Shown: one piece after another, positions 1-8,076 of the stretch
Position numbering within the stretch: the first letter of the stretch is position 1
Layout: each line of letters begins with the position of its first letter
From: Thermoplasmata archaeon
GTDB lineage: Archaea; Thermoplasmatota; Thermoplasmata; Lutacidiplasmatales; UBA184
NCBI GenBank assembly: GCA_030039995.1
Contig: JASHUL010000255.1
Location: 1 to 16,046 of the forward strand
DNA length: 16,046 bases
Direction: 5' to 3'
Made by a program: the position numbers and the translations under genes
The notes under the pieces: model-generated
Database searches by the model: none
Told to the model about the DNA's origin: nothing
The model's input: only the letters and a program-made list of their open reading frames with translations

Positions 1-789
1 CCCCTCTTCCGTCCCGGCTTCGAGGACCCCGTTCGGGACCTCGTCAGTCGGGCCGTGCTCGAGCGCGTGACGGTCATCGACAGTGCGATGATCCGACCGA
101 GCGCGGGTCACGCCTGGCATCTCGAACAGGTCGGGCTCCACCGGACGGCCGTCTCGCCCGAGACGGTGTTCGTCGACCTACGTCGTACCGAGGAAGAGCT
201 GTGGCGCGCGGTCGACCACTCGGTTCGTCAGGGGGTCCGGAAGGCCCGCGACCGGGGACTCACGATCCGGGAGGTCACGGAGGAGCAAGAACTGAGTCGG
301 ATCTACCCGCTGATCGACCGGTTCGGCCGCGATCGCGATTTTGCGATCATCAGCGAGAAGCGGCTGCGAGCGATGCATCGCATCTTTGGACCCGCCGGTC
401 GGTGGCACATCCTCTTGGGGGAGTCCGGAACGACGCCGGCCGGGATCGCGCTGATCTGGGTAACGAACCAGCAGTCGGGGCTGCTCGTCCTCGGGAGCCT
501 ACCCGAATTCGCCGGCGTGCAGTTGACGAGCTTTCTGGCGTGGGAATCCGTACGACGGAGCAAGCTCTACGGGGCCACGTCGTTCGACTTCCTCGGCCTG
601 CCGCCGGCGGGCAGCGGGCTCGCCGGGGTGCGCCGCTTCAAATTGAAGTGGGGAGGGACGGTGGTCGGCGGAGAGGAGTACCTCGAAGGCGTCGCCTTCC
701 GCTCGGTCACCGCTCTGCTGCGGCATTATCCCAAGGTGTTCAAGCCGGTCCTGATGGCGAGTGGCCCGTTCCGCGGCGGGATCCGCTAG
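1..789 (+). CDS. FemAB/FemX-like GNAT-fold acyltransferase, 5' end outside window
   Basis: The reading frame is open from base 1 and ends at TAG 787-789, so the 262 visible residues are the C-terminal part of a longer protein. A GTG at 55 is in frame, but the upstream codons also read as sensible protein, so I treat the gene as cut by the window edge. Two patterns typical of the FemAB/peptidoglycan-bridge acyltransferase superfamily are visible: an early block with VDLRRTEEELW followed by VRQGVRKARDRGL, and a late block with FDFLGLPP followed by RRFKLKWGG. Known FemAB proteins transfer aminoacyl groups from tRNA to cell-wall precursors. Archaeal relatives lack murein, so the substrate here is unknown; an acyl or aminoacyl modification of a surface glycan is only an inference from the neighbouring flippase and glycosyltransferases. 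It converges on the flippase gene with a 21-bp gap. Confidence 0.75.
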   Translation, partial: PLFRPGFEDPVRDLVSRAVLERVTVIDSAMIRPSAGHAWHLEQVGLHRTAVSPETVFVDLRRTEEELWRAVDHSVRQGVRKARDRGLTIREVTEEQELSRIYPLIDRFGRDRDFAIISEKRLRAMHRIFGPAGRWHILLGESGTTPAGIALIWVTNQQSGLLVLGSLPEFAGVQLTSFLAWESVRRSKLYGATSFDFLGLPPAGSGLAGVRRFKLKWGGTVVGGEEYLEGVAFRSVTALLRHYPKVFKPVLMASGPFRGGIR

Positions 790-810
790 GCGCCCAAGGA
801 TTCGCGGCGC

Positions 811-2427
811 TCAGCGCTGCTCCGGCGCGAGCGGGGCCGCGAGGGGCGGTGTCGCGGGTTCCGGACGAGGCCGACCGGGCTCGCCGGCCCATCGGATGAT
901 GGGGCGGAGGATGTTCGCCCACGTCGGAAGGTGTCGCTGAAGTTCGACCGTCACCTCCCACGGCAGGGCGCCAAGGCCGCGGACGAGGATGACGAAGACG
1001 ACCACTCCGGCCGCGGCGAACAGTGGCACGAACGGCAGAGCGTAGCCCAGGAGCAACAGCGGGACCGCGACGGTAAGCGCCATGCCGACCGACGCGGCCC
1101 AGACCGCCGCCATCGACCGAAGGTCGAAATCGACGAGTCCGGTCTCCCGGAACAGAAGGTAGAGCGCGAGGAACGGCGCCCAGAACATCGACGAGTTACC
1201 GATCGCGGCTCCGACCATCCCGAAGTGCGGCACCAGAAGAATCGAGAGCGAGGCGTTGGCCGCGAGCGCGCACACTGAGGAGACCATCACGGCCGACGTG
1301 CGACGGATGCCGCTCGCGAGGCTGGTCAGGATCGTGAACGGAACGAACGCGGCGCTGATCCCGAGCAGCACCGCCATGGGGAGCGCCGCCGCCACGAACG
1401 GAGCCCCCACGAGGTACCGAAGGAGTACCGGGCCCAGGGCGGAAAGCGCGAGCGAGAGCGGGACGAAGATCAGCACGACGAGGGTGCCCCCCGTCCGAAC
1501 GAGCGACGCGATCGGGCCCGACTCGCCTCGACCGAAAAGCGCGGAGATCCGCGAGATAAGGATCGTCTGAAACGGGCTGACCGCGAACAGGCTCGCGCTC
1601 GCGAACAGGATGGCATAGTTGTAGATGCCGACCGTGGGAAGATTCACGAGCGACGCCAGGATCAGTCGGTCGATGTAGTAGGTGCACGTGGTCACCAGGG
1701 CCGACACGACCACCGGTAGCGAGTAGGTGAACAGGTTCCGATAGAGGCGACCGTAGACCCCTGCGGCCGGACGACCGGTCCCGCTTGGGAGGCGCGTGAT
1801 GCGTTCGATGACGACGAGGGCGGCCGAGATGAGCACCACGGCGCCCGCGATCCAACCGAGGACGATCGACTGGAGGGAGTGGTACTCGGAGTACAGGACC
1901 ACCGGGACGCCGTACATCGTCGCGGTCCCGAGAATCATCACCACGGAGTAGGCGATGTAGCGCTGGAGTCCGACGATGACCCCGGTCAGGATGATCGTGG
2001 CGACCAGGAGCCCCGCGTAGGGAGCCAGCAGTTCGATGGTCGGCAGGTAGTTCGCGGAGTGGAAGAGCCAGAGACTGAGGCCGCCGGCGATCGACAGCGA
2101 GATCCCCGCGGAGGCGAGGCACAGGAGGACGACCGTCACGTACGACATCCCGACGAGGGGTCGCGTGTAGGTCGAGCCCTCGCCACGTCCCCGGAAGAAG
2201 GCGAGGAAGTGCTGGAATCCTCGACCGAGACCTAACGAGGCGGCCGTCGCCACGATGTACGCGAACGCCTGCAGCACGACGATCGCGCCGAGCTGGTCCA
2301 GCGACACCGCCCGGGCGAGGTAGAGGTAGAACAGCGCTCCCGCGGCGGTGGTCACGACGGCGCTGGCGTAGACCCAGGTCGCCCCCCCTTGCGGAAGCTC
2401 GTCGGAGTCCTCCGACCGCACGTTCAT
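811..2427 (-). CDS. Polysaccharide/oligosaccharide flippase (Wzx/AglR-like, MOP superfamily)
   Basis: A 538-residue protein with about 12-14 hydrophobic segments spread along its length, which is the usual size and pattern of polysaccharide-biosynthesis flippases of the MOP (MATE-like) superfamily. The N-terminal region, with a first membrane segment followed by YLARAVSLDQLGAIVVLQA, matches the conserved start of this family, where a helix is followed by an L(A)R-x-L-x-x-x-x-x-G pattern. Such proteins move lipid-linked oligosaccharides across the membrane. The C-terminal tail from about residue 505 is rich in Pro, Arg and Ala and probably cytoplasmic. The start is ATG at 2425-2427 with no clear Shine-Dalgarno sequence. 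The gene is divergent from the GT2 gene at 2667 and convergent with the FemAB-like gene. The glycan it transports cannot be read from sequence. Confidence 0.85.
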   Translation of the reverse strand: MNVRSEDSDELPQGGATWVYASAVVTTAAGALFYLYLARAVSLDQLGAIVVLQAFAYIVATAASLGLGRGFQHFLAFFRGRGEGSTYTRPLVGMSYVTVVLLCLASAGISLSIAGGLSLWLFHSANYLPTIELLAPYAGLLVATIILTGVIVGLQRYIAYSVVMILGTATMYGVPVVLYSEYHSLQSIVLGWIAGAVVLISAALVVIERITRLPSGTGRPAAGVYGRLYRNLFTYSLPVVVSALVTTCTYYIDRLILASLVNLPTVGIYNYAILFASASLFAVSPFQTILISRISALFGRGESGPIASLVRTGGTLVVLIFVPLSLALSALGPVLLRYLVGAPFVAAALPMAVLLGISAAFVPFTILTSLASGIRRTSAVMVSSVCALAANASLSILLVPHFGMVGAAIGNSSMFWAPFLALYLLFRETGLVDFDLRSMAAVWAASVGMALTVAVPLLLLGYALPFVPLFAAAGVVVFVILVRGLGALPWEVTVELQRHLPTWANILRPIIRWAGEPGRPRPEPATPPLAAPLAPEQR

Positions 2428-2455
2428 CCCGAGCCCGTCTCCCTCGCTTCGGGGG

Positions 2456-2500
2456 TACCCTTCGCTACCGTAGCTCAGCCCTCCCCGGCCTCAATAATCT
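2456..2500 (-). promoter_or_regulatory. Possible flippase promoter region with TATA-like box and a 9-mer shared with another promoter
   Basis: An AT-rich patch at 2491-2500 (minus strand AGATTATTGA) is the only TATA-like sequence upstream of the flippase and would place transcription start near 2470, about 40 nt before the ATG. Between them, 2456-2464 carries TACCCTTCG, identical to one arm of the inverted repeat around the promoter at 13936-13965. Weak evidence. Confidence 0.3.
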
Positions 2501-2621
2501 ACGGGTCCTCGAGGACCGTCCGTCGCTTCCGCGACTCTCGGCGCGACGGGGCTCCCCGACTCCGGCGCTCGCGCCCCTCACGCCTTGTACTCCGGTCACC
2601 TCGACGGGTCGAACCGCGGGC

Positions 2622-2633
2622 CAATATCAATTT
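2622..2633 (+). promoter_or_regulatory. Candidate TATA box for the GT2 gene
   Basis: CAATATCAATTT is an isolated AT-rich stretch in very GC-rich DNA. Its centre lies about 27 bp before position 2655, which would give a leader of roughly 12 nt before the ATG at 2667. The rest of the 239-bp gap between the divergent flippase and GT2 genes shows nothing gene-like. Confidence 0.45.
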
Positions 2634-2666
2634 GAACCGGAGGGGGCCGTTATCCGGACGCTCGGC

Positions 2667-3695
2667 ATGTTGGCGGCACCCGCGTACAGCGTCATCATCC
2701 TGGCCTACAATCGGAAGCAGTACCTCCGGACCGCGGTCGCTTCCGCCCTCGACCAAACGCTGCCGCGAGAACGCTACGAGATCCTGGTCTACAAGAACTT
2801 CGAGGACCCCGAGATCGACGCGTACCTCGAGGCGAACGGAGTACGGAACCTCACGTCGGATCCCGACGCGCGCCCTCGGACGATGCGCACGGTGTTGGAC
2901 GAGGCGCACGGGGACGTGCTCTGCTTTCTCGACGACGATGACGTCTGGATGCGCGACAAGCTCGCGGTCGTCGACCGGGAGTTCTCCCACGACCCGACCT
3001 TGGGCTACTTTCACAACGGCTTCGACGTAGTTGACGACGACCTGCGTCCGTTCGACCGCTCGCCGTTCCCGCAACCCGGCGTGCGGTTGGAGATTCGCGC
3101 GGGCGATGCCCGTCGTCGCCCCGTCCCGCCGAACGTCCTGCGCATCGGGTTCAACTCGAGTTCGGTCAGCGTTCGTCGTGGATGGTTGACTCCGTTCCTC
3201 CCGTCCTTCGAGCACCGAGAAGCCGAGGTGTCGGACGCGATGATGCTCTGTTCCGCCCTACTCTCGGGCTGGACCGTGCTCGCCGACCCGACCCGGTTGA
3301 CCCAGTATCGGTACCACGACAGCTGGACCAATATCCTTCACTACACGCCGGACTCGGTCGGTCCGATCGTCGACTTCGACTCGATCAATCTTCGGCTACT
3401 GCACATGATCGCAGGGCTCGCGTCGGGGACGACGATCGCCCCACTATTGGACGACGACATCGAGCTCCTCCGGTTTCACCGGAGTATCTTCGTGGACGTG
3501 GTCGACTGGCGTCCCGGTATCCAGGATTTCGTCCGATTCGTCCGCGGCAGCGCGAAGCAGCAGAACATCGCCCCACTGTACCTGATCCCGCTCCACGTGT
3601 TGGCGCGGATCTCTCCCCGAAAGGCGCGGCGGGCGTACTTTCGGTTCGCCGAAGCGTACCGAAAATACGCCTTCCGACGACCCTCGGCCGCGTAA
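2667..3695 (+). CDS. GT2-family glycosyltransferase
   Basis: A 342-residue GT-A fold glycosyltransferase. The N-terminus YSVIILAYNR (residues 7-16) followed by LRTAVASALDQT is the standard family 2 nucleotide-sugar-binding start. The acidic run FLDDDDVW (about 87-94) contains the DxD metal site that holds the sugar nucleotide. Later residues about 100-240 form the acceptor half, and the C-terminus is rich in Arg, Lys and aromatic residues, as in membrane-associated members. There is no hydrophobic span long enough for a transmembrane helix, so it probably works at the cytoplasmic face. It starts at ATG 2667, some 12 nt after the predicted transcription start, without a well-spaced Shine-Dalgarno. 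The neighbours (flippase, other glycosyltransferases) suggest glycan assembly on a lipid carrier; donor and acceptor are unknown. Confidence 0.85.
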   Translation: MLAAPAYSVIILAYNRKQYLRTAVASALDQTLPRERYEILVYKNFEDPEIDAYLEANGVRNLTSDPDARPRTMRTVLDEAHGDVLCFLDDDDVWMRDKLAVVDREFSHDPTLGYFHNGFDVVDDDLRPFDRSPFPQPGVRLEIRAGDARRRPVPPNVLRIGFNSSSVSVRRGWLTPFLPSFEHREAEVSDAMMLCSALLSGWTVLADPTRLTQYRYHDSWTNILHYTPDSVGPIVDFDSINLRLLHMIAGLASGTTIAPLLDDDIELLRFHRSIFVDVVDWRPGIQDFVRFVRGSAKQQNIAPLYLIPLHVLARISPRKARRAYFRFAEAYRKYAFRRPSAA

Positions 3696-3757
3696 GCGCC
3701 GAGGCTTCCGAACGACGCCCGCCTTGGACCGGCGGGGCTATCGGCCGGGGGAGGTCC

Positions 3758-3829
3758 AGCCGAGGGAAGGATTTGAACCCCCAAGGAACGGACTTGCGGT
3801 CCGTCGCATTCGCATTCTGCCACCTCGGC
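3758..3829 (-). tRNA. tRNA-Cys (anticodon GCA) with unusual C33
   Basis: The minus strand folds as a 72-nt cloverleaf: acceptor stem GCCGAGG/CCTCGGC, D arm GCAG/ATGC (outer three pairs; the fourth is G-A), anticodon stem ACGGA/TCCGT, loop CCGCAAG with anticodon GCA, variable loop TCCTT, and T arm GGGGG-TTCAAAT-CCTTC with two G-U pairs. Discriminator base U73 and the GCA anticodon both identify tRNA-Cys. CCA is not encoded, since GGACC follows. Oddities: position 33 is C instead of the near-universal U, position 38 is G so that C32-G38 could pair and shrink the loop to five bases, and the D loop lacks the usual GG dinucleotide. It has its own TATA-like box about 29 bp upstream, so it may be expressed, but a degenerate copy cannot be ruled out. 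Confidence 0.88.
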
Positions 3830-3854
3830 GGTGCTCACGAGGCCCTCGGGGGAC

Positions 3855-3862
3855 CTTAAAAC
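3855..3862 (-). promoter_or_regulatory. TATA box for tRNA-Cys
   Basis: The minus strand reads TTTTAAGG here, centred about 29 bp upstream of the mature tRNA 5' end at 3829. This is the expected archaeal spacing and the only AT-rich octamer in the 78-bp gap between the tRNA and the DUF1616-like gene. Confidence 0.6.
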
Positions 3863-3907
3863 TGCGGACGGCCCCCGGACGCCGGCCCTACACCGGGACC
3901 TTGCGAC

Positions 3908-4819
3908 TCATGTGATATCGACGGTGACCGCGACGTTTCGAACGGGCACGGCGTTCGTAGAAGTCGTAAGCGCGAACGAGATCGAGTAGTCACCCGGCGT
4001 CGAGTACTCGAACTCGACCGAGATCGACGTCGACGCCTTCCCGGCCAGGCTCAGCGGTTCCGCGCTGGTGACGTTCGCCGCGAGCGGGAGCGGCATCGAC
4101 CAGGGAAGGACGGTGCGGTTGGTCGTGTTCGCCCCGACCAACGTCGAATTCAACGTCAGCGTGAACGATTGCGCCGTGGCACCGTTCTGCACCTCCACGA
4201 GCACCGTGTACGTCGCGTTCACGAGCCCCGAGGTGGGGATCGTCGACGTCGTTCCGTCGGGTCCGACGACGGTCATGGAGAGGTCGGGTGATTGGCCCGG
4301 TTGGGCCGCCGCGAGGTAGCCGATCGCCCCGAAGGTGACGAGGATCGCGGCGAGCAAGGCAAAGGCGGTGGCCTTCTGGCCGGTCGAAAACCCGGGGAGC
4401 TCGAAGTACGACGCGAGCCGCGGAGACCAAGGGGCTCCGTGCGCTCCGGGCCGGCCGTACTGCACGACGGTTCCGAAGACGCAGACCACCGCGTCGCAGA
4501 GCCCGATCAACGGGGAGAGGGGGGCGACCGCGAAGTAGAGCAATAGGGTGCCGAACACGGCGTTCGTCAGGACACTGAAGCCGACGACCAGGGCGAAGTT
4601 CGCGGCCAGCGTCGGTAGCGGGCGCTTTCCGAACAGGAGGGCTGCCACGGCGTACCCCGGGGCGAAGAACAGGACCGCAATTCCGAGCGGAACGAGGGCC
4701 CAGCCGACCTTGAACTCCGCCGCGAAGGTGAAGAGCAGGGTCACCGCGGTCGCTCCCGCGAGCGCTCCGGGCTCGAAGACTGCCGCCTTCTCGGAAGGAC
4801 GAGTGGAAGGAGCCGCCAA
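3908..4819 (-). CDS. DUF1616-like membrane protein with extracytoplasmic domain
   Basis: A 303-residue protein. Residues about 20-125 contain hydrophobic segments, including LVPLGIAVLFFAPGYAVAALLF split over about 42-63; the 'FxPGYA' pattern is the hallmark of DUF1616 membrane proteins. A further helix lies at about 150-172. The remaining 130 residues are Thr/Ser/Val-rich and beta-like, predicted outside the membrane, and hold five N-x-S/T sequons (N201, N224, N231, N234, N249). Function of the family is not established; a role at the envelope next to glycosylation genes is plausible. The start is TTG at 4817-4819, chosen because GGAGG sits 4 nt upstream and a TATA-like box lies about 35 bp before it. 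It ends 79 bp before the tRNA-Cys gene. Confidence 0.75.
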   Translation of the reverse strand: MAAPSTRPSEKAAVFEPGALAGATAVTLLFTFAAEFKVGWALVPLGIAVLFFAPGYAVAALLFGKRPLPTLAANFALVVGFSVLTNAVFGTLLLYFAVAPLSPLIGLCDAVVCVFGTVVQYGRPGAHGAPWSPRLASYFELPGFSTGQKATAFALLAAILVTFGAIGYLAAAQPGQSPDLSMTVVGPDGTTSTIPTSGLVNATYTVLVEVQNGATAQSFTLTLNSTLVGANTTNRTVLPWSMPLPLAANVTSAEPLSLAGKASTSISVEFEYSTPGDYSISFALTTSTNAVPVRNVAVTVDIT

Positions 4820-4849
4820 GCGTCCTCCGTTCCTTCGAGTTCCTCTCCC

Positions 4850-4865
4850 CTCTTATCAGTATGTT
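4850..4865 (-). promoter_or_regulatory. Candidate TATA box for the DUF1616-like gene
   Basis: The minus strand reads ACATACTGATAAG, the only AT-rich patch in the 112-bp gap. It predicts transcription from about 4830, followed by GGAGG at 4823-4828 and the TTG start at 4819. Confidence 0.45.
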
Positions 4866-4931
4866 TGCAGGGCGAGGCAGGGCGGGCGAATCGGGGTCGG
4901 GCGACCGTGATCGTCGAGGCGGGGCCCTGAA

Positions 4932-5717
4932 CTAGTCGTGGGGGGGTTGCCGGCGAGCGAGCACTTCGGCCCGGGCCAGGCTCTCCACGGTCCCGGCATC
5001 TACCCAATCGGAAACGGCTACGACCCGCAGTGCCCCACCCGTCGCGACGAATTCGCGGATCGCGTCGGTGAGCTCGTACTCGCCCCGCGGCGAGCGCGCG
5101 AGGGTCGCAACGCGAGGTAGGATCGACCTGGGGAGGAGGTAGATTCCCGCGTTGACGAGCGCCGGAGTGCGTCTCCCGTCCTTTTCCTCCAGCCCCACGA
5201 GAAAGAGCTCCCCCCGGTCTTCGCGCGTGACGAGCCGACCGTAACTTCCCCCGTCGGACACCCGGGCCGCCACGATCTTCGGGAGGGCGTCCACGAGCAT
5301 CGCCCGGAGCACCGCGGGCTCGTTCGGGAGGAAGACATCCGCGTAGCAGAGCAGGAACGGGTCCGTCTCGACCCGTGGGCCGGCGACCCGTACCGCGTCC
5401 CCCGTCCCGAGAGGCTCGGGCTGGTGTACGCTCTCGACCCGGAGTGCGAACGGTCGACCGTCCGCCACGTGCCGGTGGATCTGCTCCGCAAAATGATGGA
5501 CGACGAGCACGACGCGTCGAACACCCACGGCCCGAAGGGCGTCCAAGTGATAATCGAGCAACGGCCGACCGTTCACCTCCACCAGCACTTTCGGAGTCGT
5601 CCGCGTGAGGTCCCCTAGCCGGACGCCCCGGCCGGCGGCGAGGACCACCGCATCCACGGGGGGAATCGCACCGCCCCCGGGATCCGAGGGAGGGCGAGCT
5701 CGGCCGGGCGAGCTCAT
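4932..5717 (-). CDS. Sugar-1-phosphate nucleotidyltransferase (GlmU/RmlA-type N-terminal domain only)
   Basis: 261 residues. The N-terminal signature LAAGRGVRL (26-34) with TPK (41-43) binds the nucleotide and phosphate. EPLGTGDAV (101-109), the acidic YADVF (125-129), NAGIY (189-193) and GEYELTD (212-218) follow in the order seen in GlmU-type UDP-GlcNAc pyrophosphorylases; the E-Y-x-L-T-D element is especially GlmU-like. WVDAGTVESL closes the domain. The protein ends there, so the left-handed beta-helix acetyltransferase domain of bifunctional GlmU is missing. Its ATG (5715-5717) overlaps the TGA of the upstream GNAT gene as ATGA, implying translational coupling; the open frame extending further upstream runs across the GNAT gene and is ignored. 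Likely reaction: UTP (or dTTP) plus a hexose(amine)-1-phosphate to nucleotide sugar. Exact sugar is inferred from the glmS context. Confidence 0.85.
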   Translation of the reverse strand: MSSPGRARPPSDPGGGAIPPVDAVVLAAGRGVRLGDLTRTTPKVLVEVNGRPLLDYHLDALRAVGVRRVVLVVHHFAEQIHRHVADGRPFALRVESVHQPEPLGTGDAVRVAGPRVETDPFLLCYADVFLPNEPAVLRAMLVDALPKIVAARVSDGGSYGRLVTREDRGELFLVGLEEKDGRRTPALVNAGIYLLPRSILPRVATLARSPRGEYELTDAIREFVATGGALRVVAVSDWVDAGTVESLARAEVLARRQPPHD

Positions 5718-6223
5718 CGTTCGTCGCCCGGTTTCGGTCGGGCGATCAGAATGTATTCGTCGCCCCGAAAGAGACCGGGCACCTGGGCCACGACCTCGGC
5801 GCCCAGCGTTCGCCGGTAGAACTCGATCGCCCCCTGCTCCGAACCCGTGGTCACTTCGACGAGCTTCACCTTCCGGCCCTCCGACGCGATCCGGGCCATC
5901 AGTTCGTCCAACGACTTCCGAACGAGCTCGCCCCCGATGCCGCGATCCCGTTCGGCGGACCGAACGGCCACCTGTTCCAGCTCGACCACTGCCTCGGCGC
6001 GGAAGCCGCCCTTCTCCATCCAAAGAATGTAGCCGACCACACCCCCCGGGCGTTCGGCCACCCAGTAACGCATTCGCGGCTGGGCCGCCCAACAGGCGCG
6101 GAACCACCGCTCGGCGACCGCGACCGGGCGCATCCCGGAGAACGCTTCGGCTCCGATCTCCGCGAGCGTTCCAAGGTCCTCCTCCCGCGCGGGTCGAATG
6201 CGGAGCTCCTCCGCCGCCGTCAT
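5714..6223 (-). CDS. GNAT-family N-acetyltransferase
   Basis: 169 residues covering a single GNAT domain. Motif A is visible as VELEQVAV (80-87) followed by RDRGIGGEL (92-100), the acetyl-CoA pyrophosphate-binding R/Q-x-x-G-x-G/A loop. A strand KLVEVTTG (120-127) and EFYRRTLGAE (134-143) form the usual C-terminal half. RimI-like protein N-acetyltransferases share this pattern, so sequence alone does not fix the substrate. Position does suggest one: it lies 44 bp after glmS and overlaps the nucleotidyltransferase start by 4 bp, exactly where a glucosamine-phosphate acetyltransferase step is needed. Eukaryotic GNA1 is a GNAT enzyme that does this on GlcN-6-P. Start ATG 6221-6223, with no TATA box or Shine-Dalgarno in the gap, so it is probably co-transcribed with glmS. 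Confidence 0.8.
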   Translation of the reverse strand: MTAAEELRIRPAREEDLGTLAEIGAEAFSGMRPVAVAERWFRACWAAQPRMRYWVAERPGGVVGYILWMEKGGFRAEAVVELEQVAVRSAERDRGIGGELVRKSLDELMARIASEGRKVKLVEVTTGSEQGAIEFYRRTLGAEVVAQVPGLFRGDEYILIARPKPGDER

Positions 6224-6267
6224 GCGGCCGGTGATTGGGAAGGACGAGGGAAGGTGGTCACCGCCGT

Positions 6268-8052
6268 TCAGAGCACGGTCACCGACTTGGCGAGGTTCTT
6301 AGGGTGATCCGGGTCCAACTGGCGGAGCTTCGCCAGCTCGTAGGCAAGCAACTGCATCGGGACGATCTGAGCGATGGGGGTCGCGACGCCCGCGTCGTTC
6401 ACTCGAATGTGGAGGGTGGAGCTTCGAAGCGGTTGGGGTCCCACGGTGTAGATCGTCGCGCCGCGAGTGCCGAGCTCCGACGCGGCCAGTTCGGCCCGCG
6501 CGATCTGGCTGTGGTCGTAGAACAGTATGACCGGCGAGCCCTCGGAGACCAGCGCGAGGGGCCCGTGTTTCATCTCCCCTCCGGGGAACGCCTGGGACGC
6601 CAGCCCGGCGACCTCCTTGATCTTCAGCGCCGCCTCGAGCGCGGTGACGTAGTTGCCCCCGCGCCCGATCAGCAACAGATGGTGGTGCCGGGAAAGACTC
6701 GTGGCGAGCGAGGCCATGTAGCTGCGGGCGGAGTCGGACGTGAGCTCGTAGAGGGAGTCGCGAGCCTGCAGGATGGTGCGGGCGACACCCTTGGGGTCCT
6801 CAGAGAGGTGTTCGACCAACAGGCTGAGTGCGACCAGCTGCGAGGTGTACGACTTGGTCGCGGCCACGGAGAGTTCCGGGCCCGAGCGGAGCGGGATCAC
6901 CACGTCGGCCGCGCGCGTGAGGGAAGAGCCCTCCGAGTTGACCAACCCCACCACCCGGGCGCCTCGGTCGCGGGCGAACCGAACCGCCTGCAGCGTGTCC
7001 GCGGTCTCCCCGGACTGCGACATGGCGACCACCACGGACCCGGGACGAAGGGTGCTCGCGCGAAACTCGAACTCGCTCGAGACGCACGCTTCGGAGTCCG
7101 TGTGGAGCAAGGTCCCCATCAAGAACTGACCGAACAGTCCGGCGTGGTAGCTTGTCCCCGCGCCGACGAACTTGATCGAGCTCGCGGTACGCATCAACTC
7201 GGCCGCGTCGGCCAGTGACGGCGGGGGCGCGTCGGTGAGTCGCGCGATCGCCGCCACTTGCTCCATGATCTCCTTGATCATGTAGTGCTCGAACGAGCCC
7301 TTCGACACGCTCTCGACGTTGAGCGAGACCGGCTGGGGAAGCGGCGTCGACGCGGCCGCCGAGGCGCGCGTGCCCGGGGCCGAGAGGCGCCGCAATCCAC
7401 TACGCCCGACCGCGAACGGCTCGTTCTCGTGGAGGTAGACCACTCGTTGGGCATACGGCAAGAAGCTCGGGATGTCCGAAGCCGGGAAGTACTCCCCGTC
7501 GCCGACGCCGACGACGAGCGGTGAGCCACTGCGCACGACGAACAGCTCGGGACCGCCGGCGTGCAGGGCCACGATCGCGTACGAGCCCACCAACTGTTCG
7601 GGGAGCCGCGCGATCGCCTCGTCCATCGACCGGCCCTCGGCCAGCGATTGCTCCAACAGATGAGGGATCGTTTCCGAGTCGGTCTCGGACGTGAAACGAT
7701 GTCCTTGGGAGATCAGGCGGTCTCGCAACTCGAACGCGTTCTCCAGTGCGCCGTTGTGGACCACCAGGATGGACCCATCGCAGGAGACCAGCGGATGCGC
7801 GTTCGCGAGGTCCGCGCGCCCGTGAGTCGCCCACCGGGTATGCGCGATCCCGAGCGTTCCGACGGGAGCCGCCCCCAGCACTTCCTCGCGGAACTCCGCG
7901 ATCGAGCTGACGCTACGTCGGACGAATACGTGCGAACCGTCTTGGACCGCGATCCCGCACGAGTCGTACCCGCGGTACTCCAGCCGCTGCAGCGAGTCAA
8001 GAAGTATCGGCGCCGCGGATCGCGGCCCGACGTAACCCGCGATGCCGCACAT
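6268..8052 (-). CDS. glmS: Glutamine--fructose-6-phosphate aminotransferase (isomerizing)
   Basis: 594 residues, the family's normal length. Translation from ATG 8050-8052 gives MCGIAGYVG, placing the catalytic Cys2 at the N-terminus after Met removal; the frame is open further upstream, but only this start yields the Ntn-hydrolase nucleophile. The glutaminase domain shows HTRWATHG (71-78) and VVHNG (97-101). Two SIS domains follow, with MSQSGETADT (345-354), GPELSVAATKSYTSQ (391-405), FPGGEMKHGPLAL (489-501) and the C-terminal PKNLAKSVTV. It makes glucosamine-6-phosphate from fructose-6-phosphate and glutamine in the cytoplasm, the first committed step to UDP-GlcNAc. It lies 26 bp downstream of the mutase gene and upstream of the GNAT and nucleotidyltransferase genes. 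Confidence 0.97.
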   Translation of the reverse strand: MCGIAGYVGPRSAAPILLDSLQRLEYRGYDSCGIAVQDGSHVFVRRSVSSIAEFREEVLGAAPVGTLGIAHTRWATHGRADLANAHPLVSCDGSILVVHNGALENAFELRDRLISQGHRFTSETDSETIPHLLEQSLAEGRSMDEAIARLPEQLVGSYAIVALHAGGPELFVVRSGSPLVVGVGDGEYFPASDIPSFLPYAQRVVYLHENEPFAVGRSGLRRLSAPGTRASAAASTPLPQPVSLNVESVSKGSFEHYMIKEIMEQVAAIARLTDAPPPSLADAAELMRTASSIKFVGAGTSYHAGLFGQFLMGTLLHTDSEACVSSEFEFRASTLRPGSVVVAMSQSGETADTLQAVRFARDRGARVVGLVNSEGSSLTRAADVVIPLRSGPELSVAATKSYTSQLVALSLLVEHLSEDPKGVARTILQARDSLYELTSDSARSYMASLATSLSRHHHLLLIGRGGNYVTALEAALKIKEVAGLASQAFPGGEMKHGPLALVSEGSPVILFYDHSQIARAELAASELGTRGATIYTVGPQPLRSSTLHIRVNDAGVATPIAQIVPMQLLAYELAKLRQLDPDHPKNLAKSVTVL

Positions 8053-8076
8053 GGCACCCGACGGAGCGACCTCCCT

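Noticed and set aside
3725..3757. GGACC/GGTCC inverted repeat downstream of the tRNA
   Set aside because: The stem is short with a long imperfect loop and no T-run, so it is not supported as a terminator.
3724..3915. Small plus-strand open frame covering the tRNA
   Set aside because: It lies across the antisense of the tRNA-Cys gene and has no coding character of its own.
5718..6107. N-terminal extension of the nucleotidyltransferase frame
   Set aside because: It runs antiparallel in quality to the GNAT gene (Arg/Gly-rich, no motif). The ATGA overlap at 5714-5717 gives the better start.
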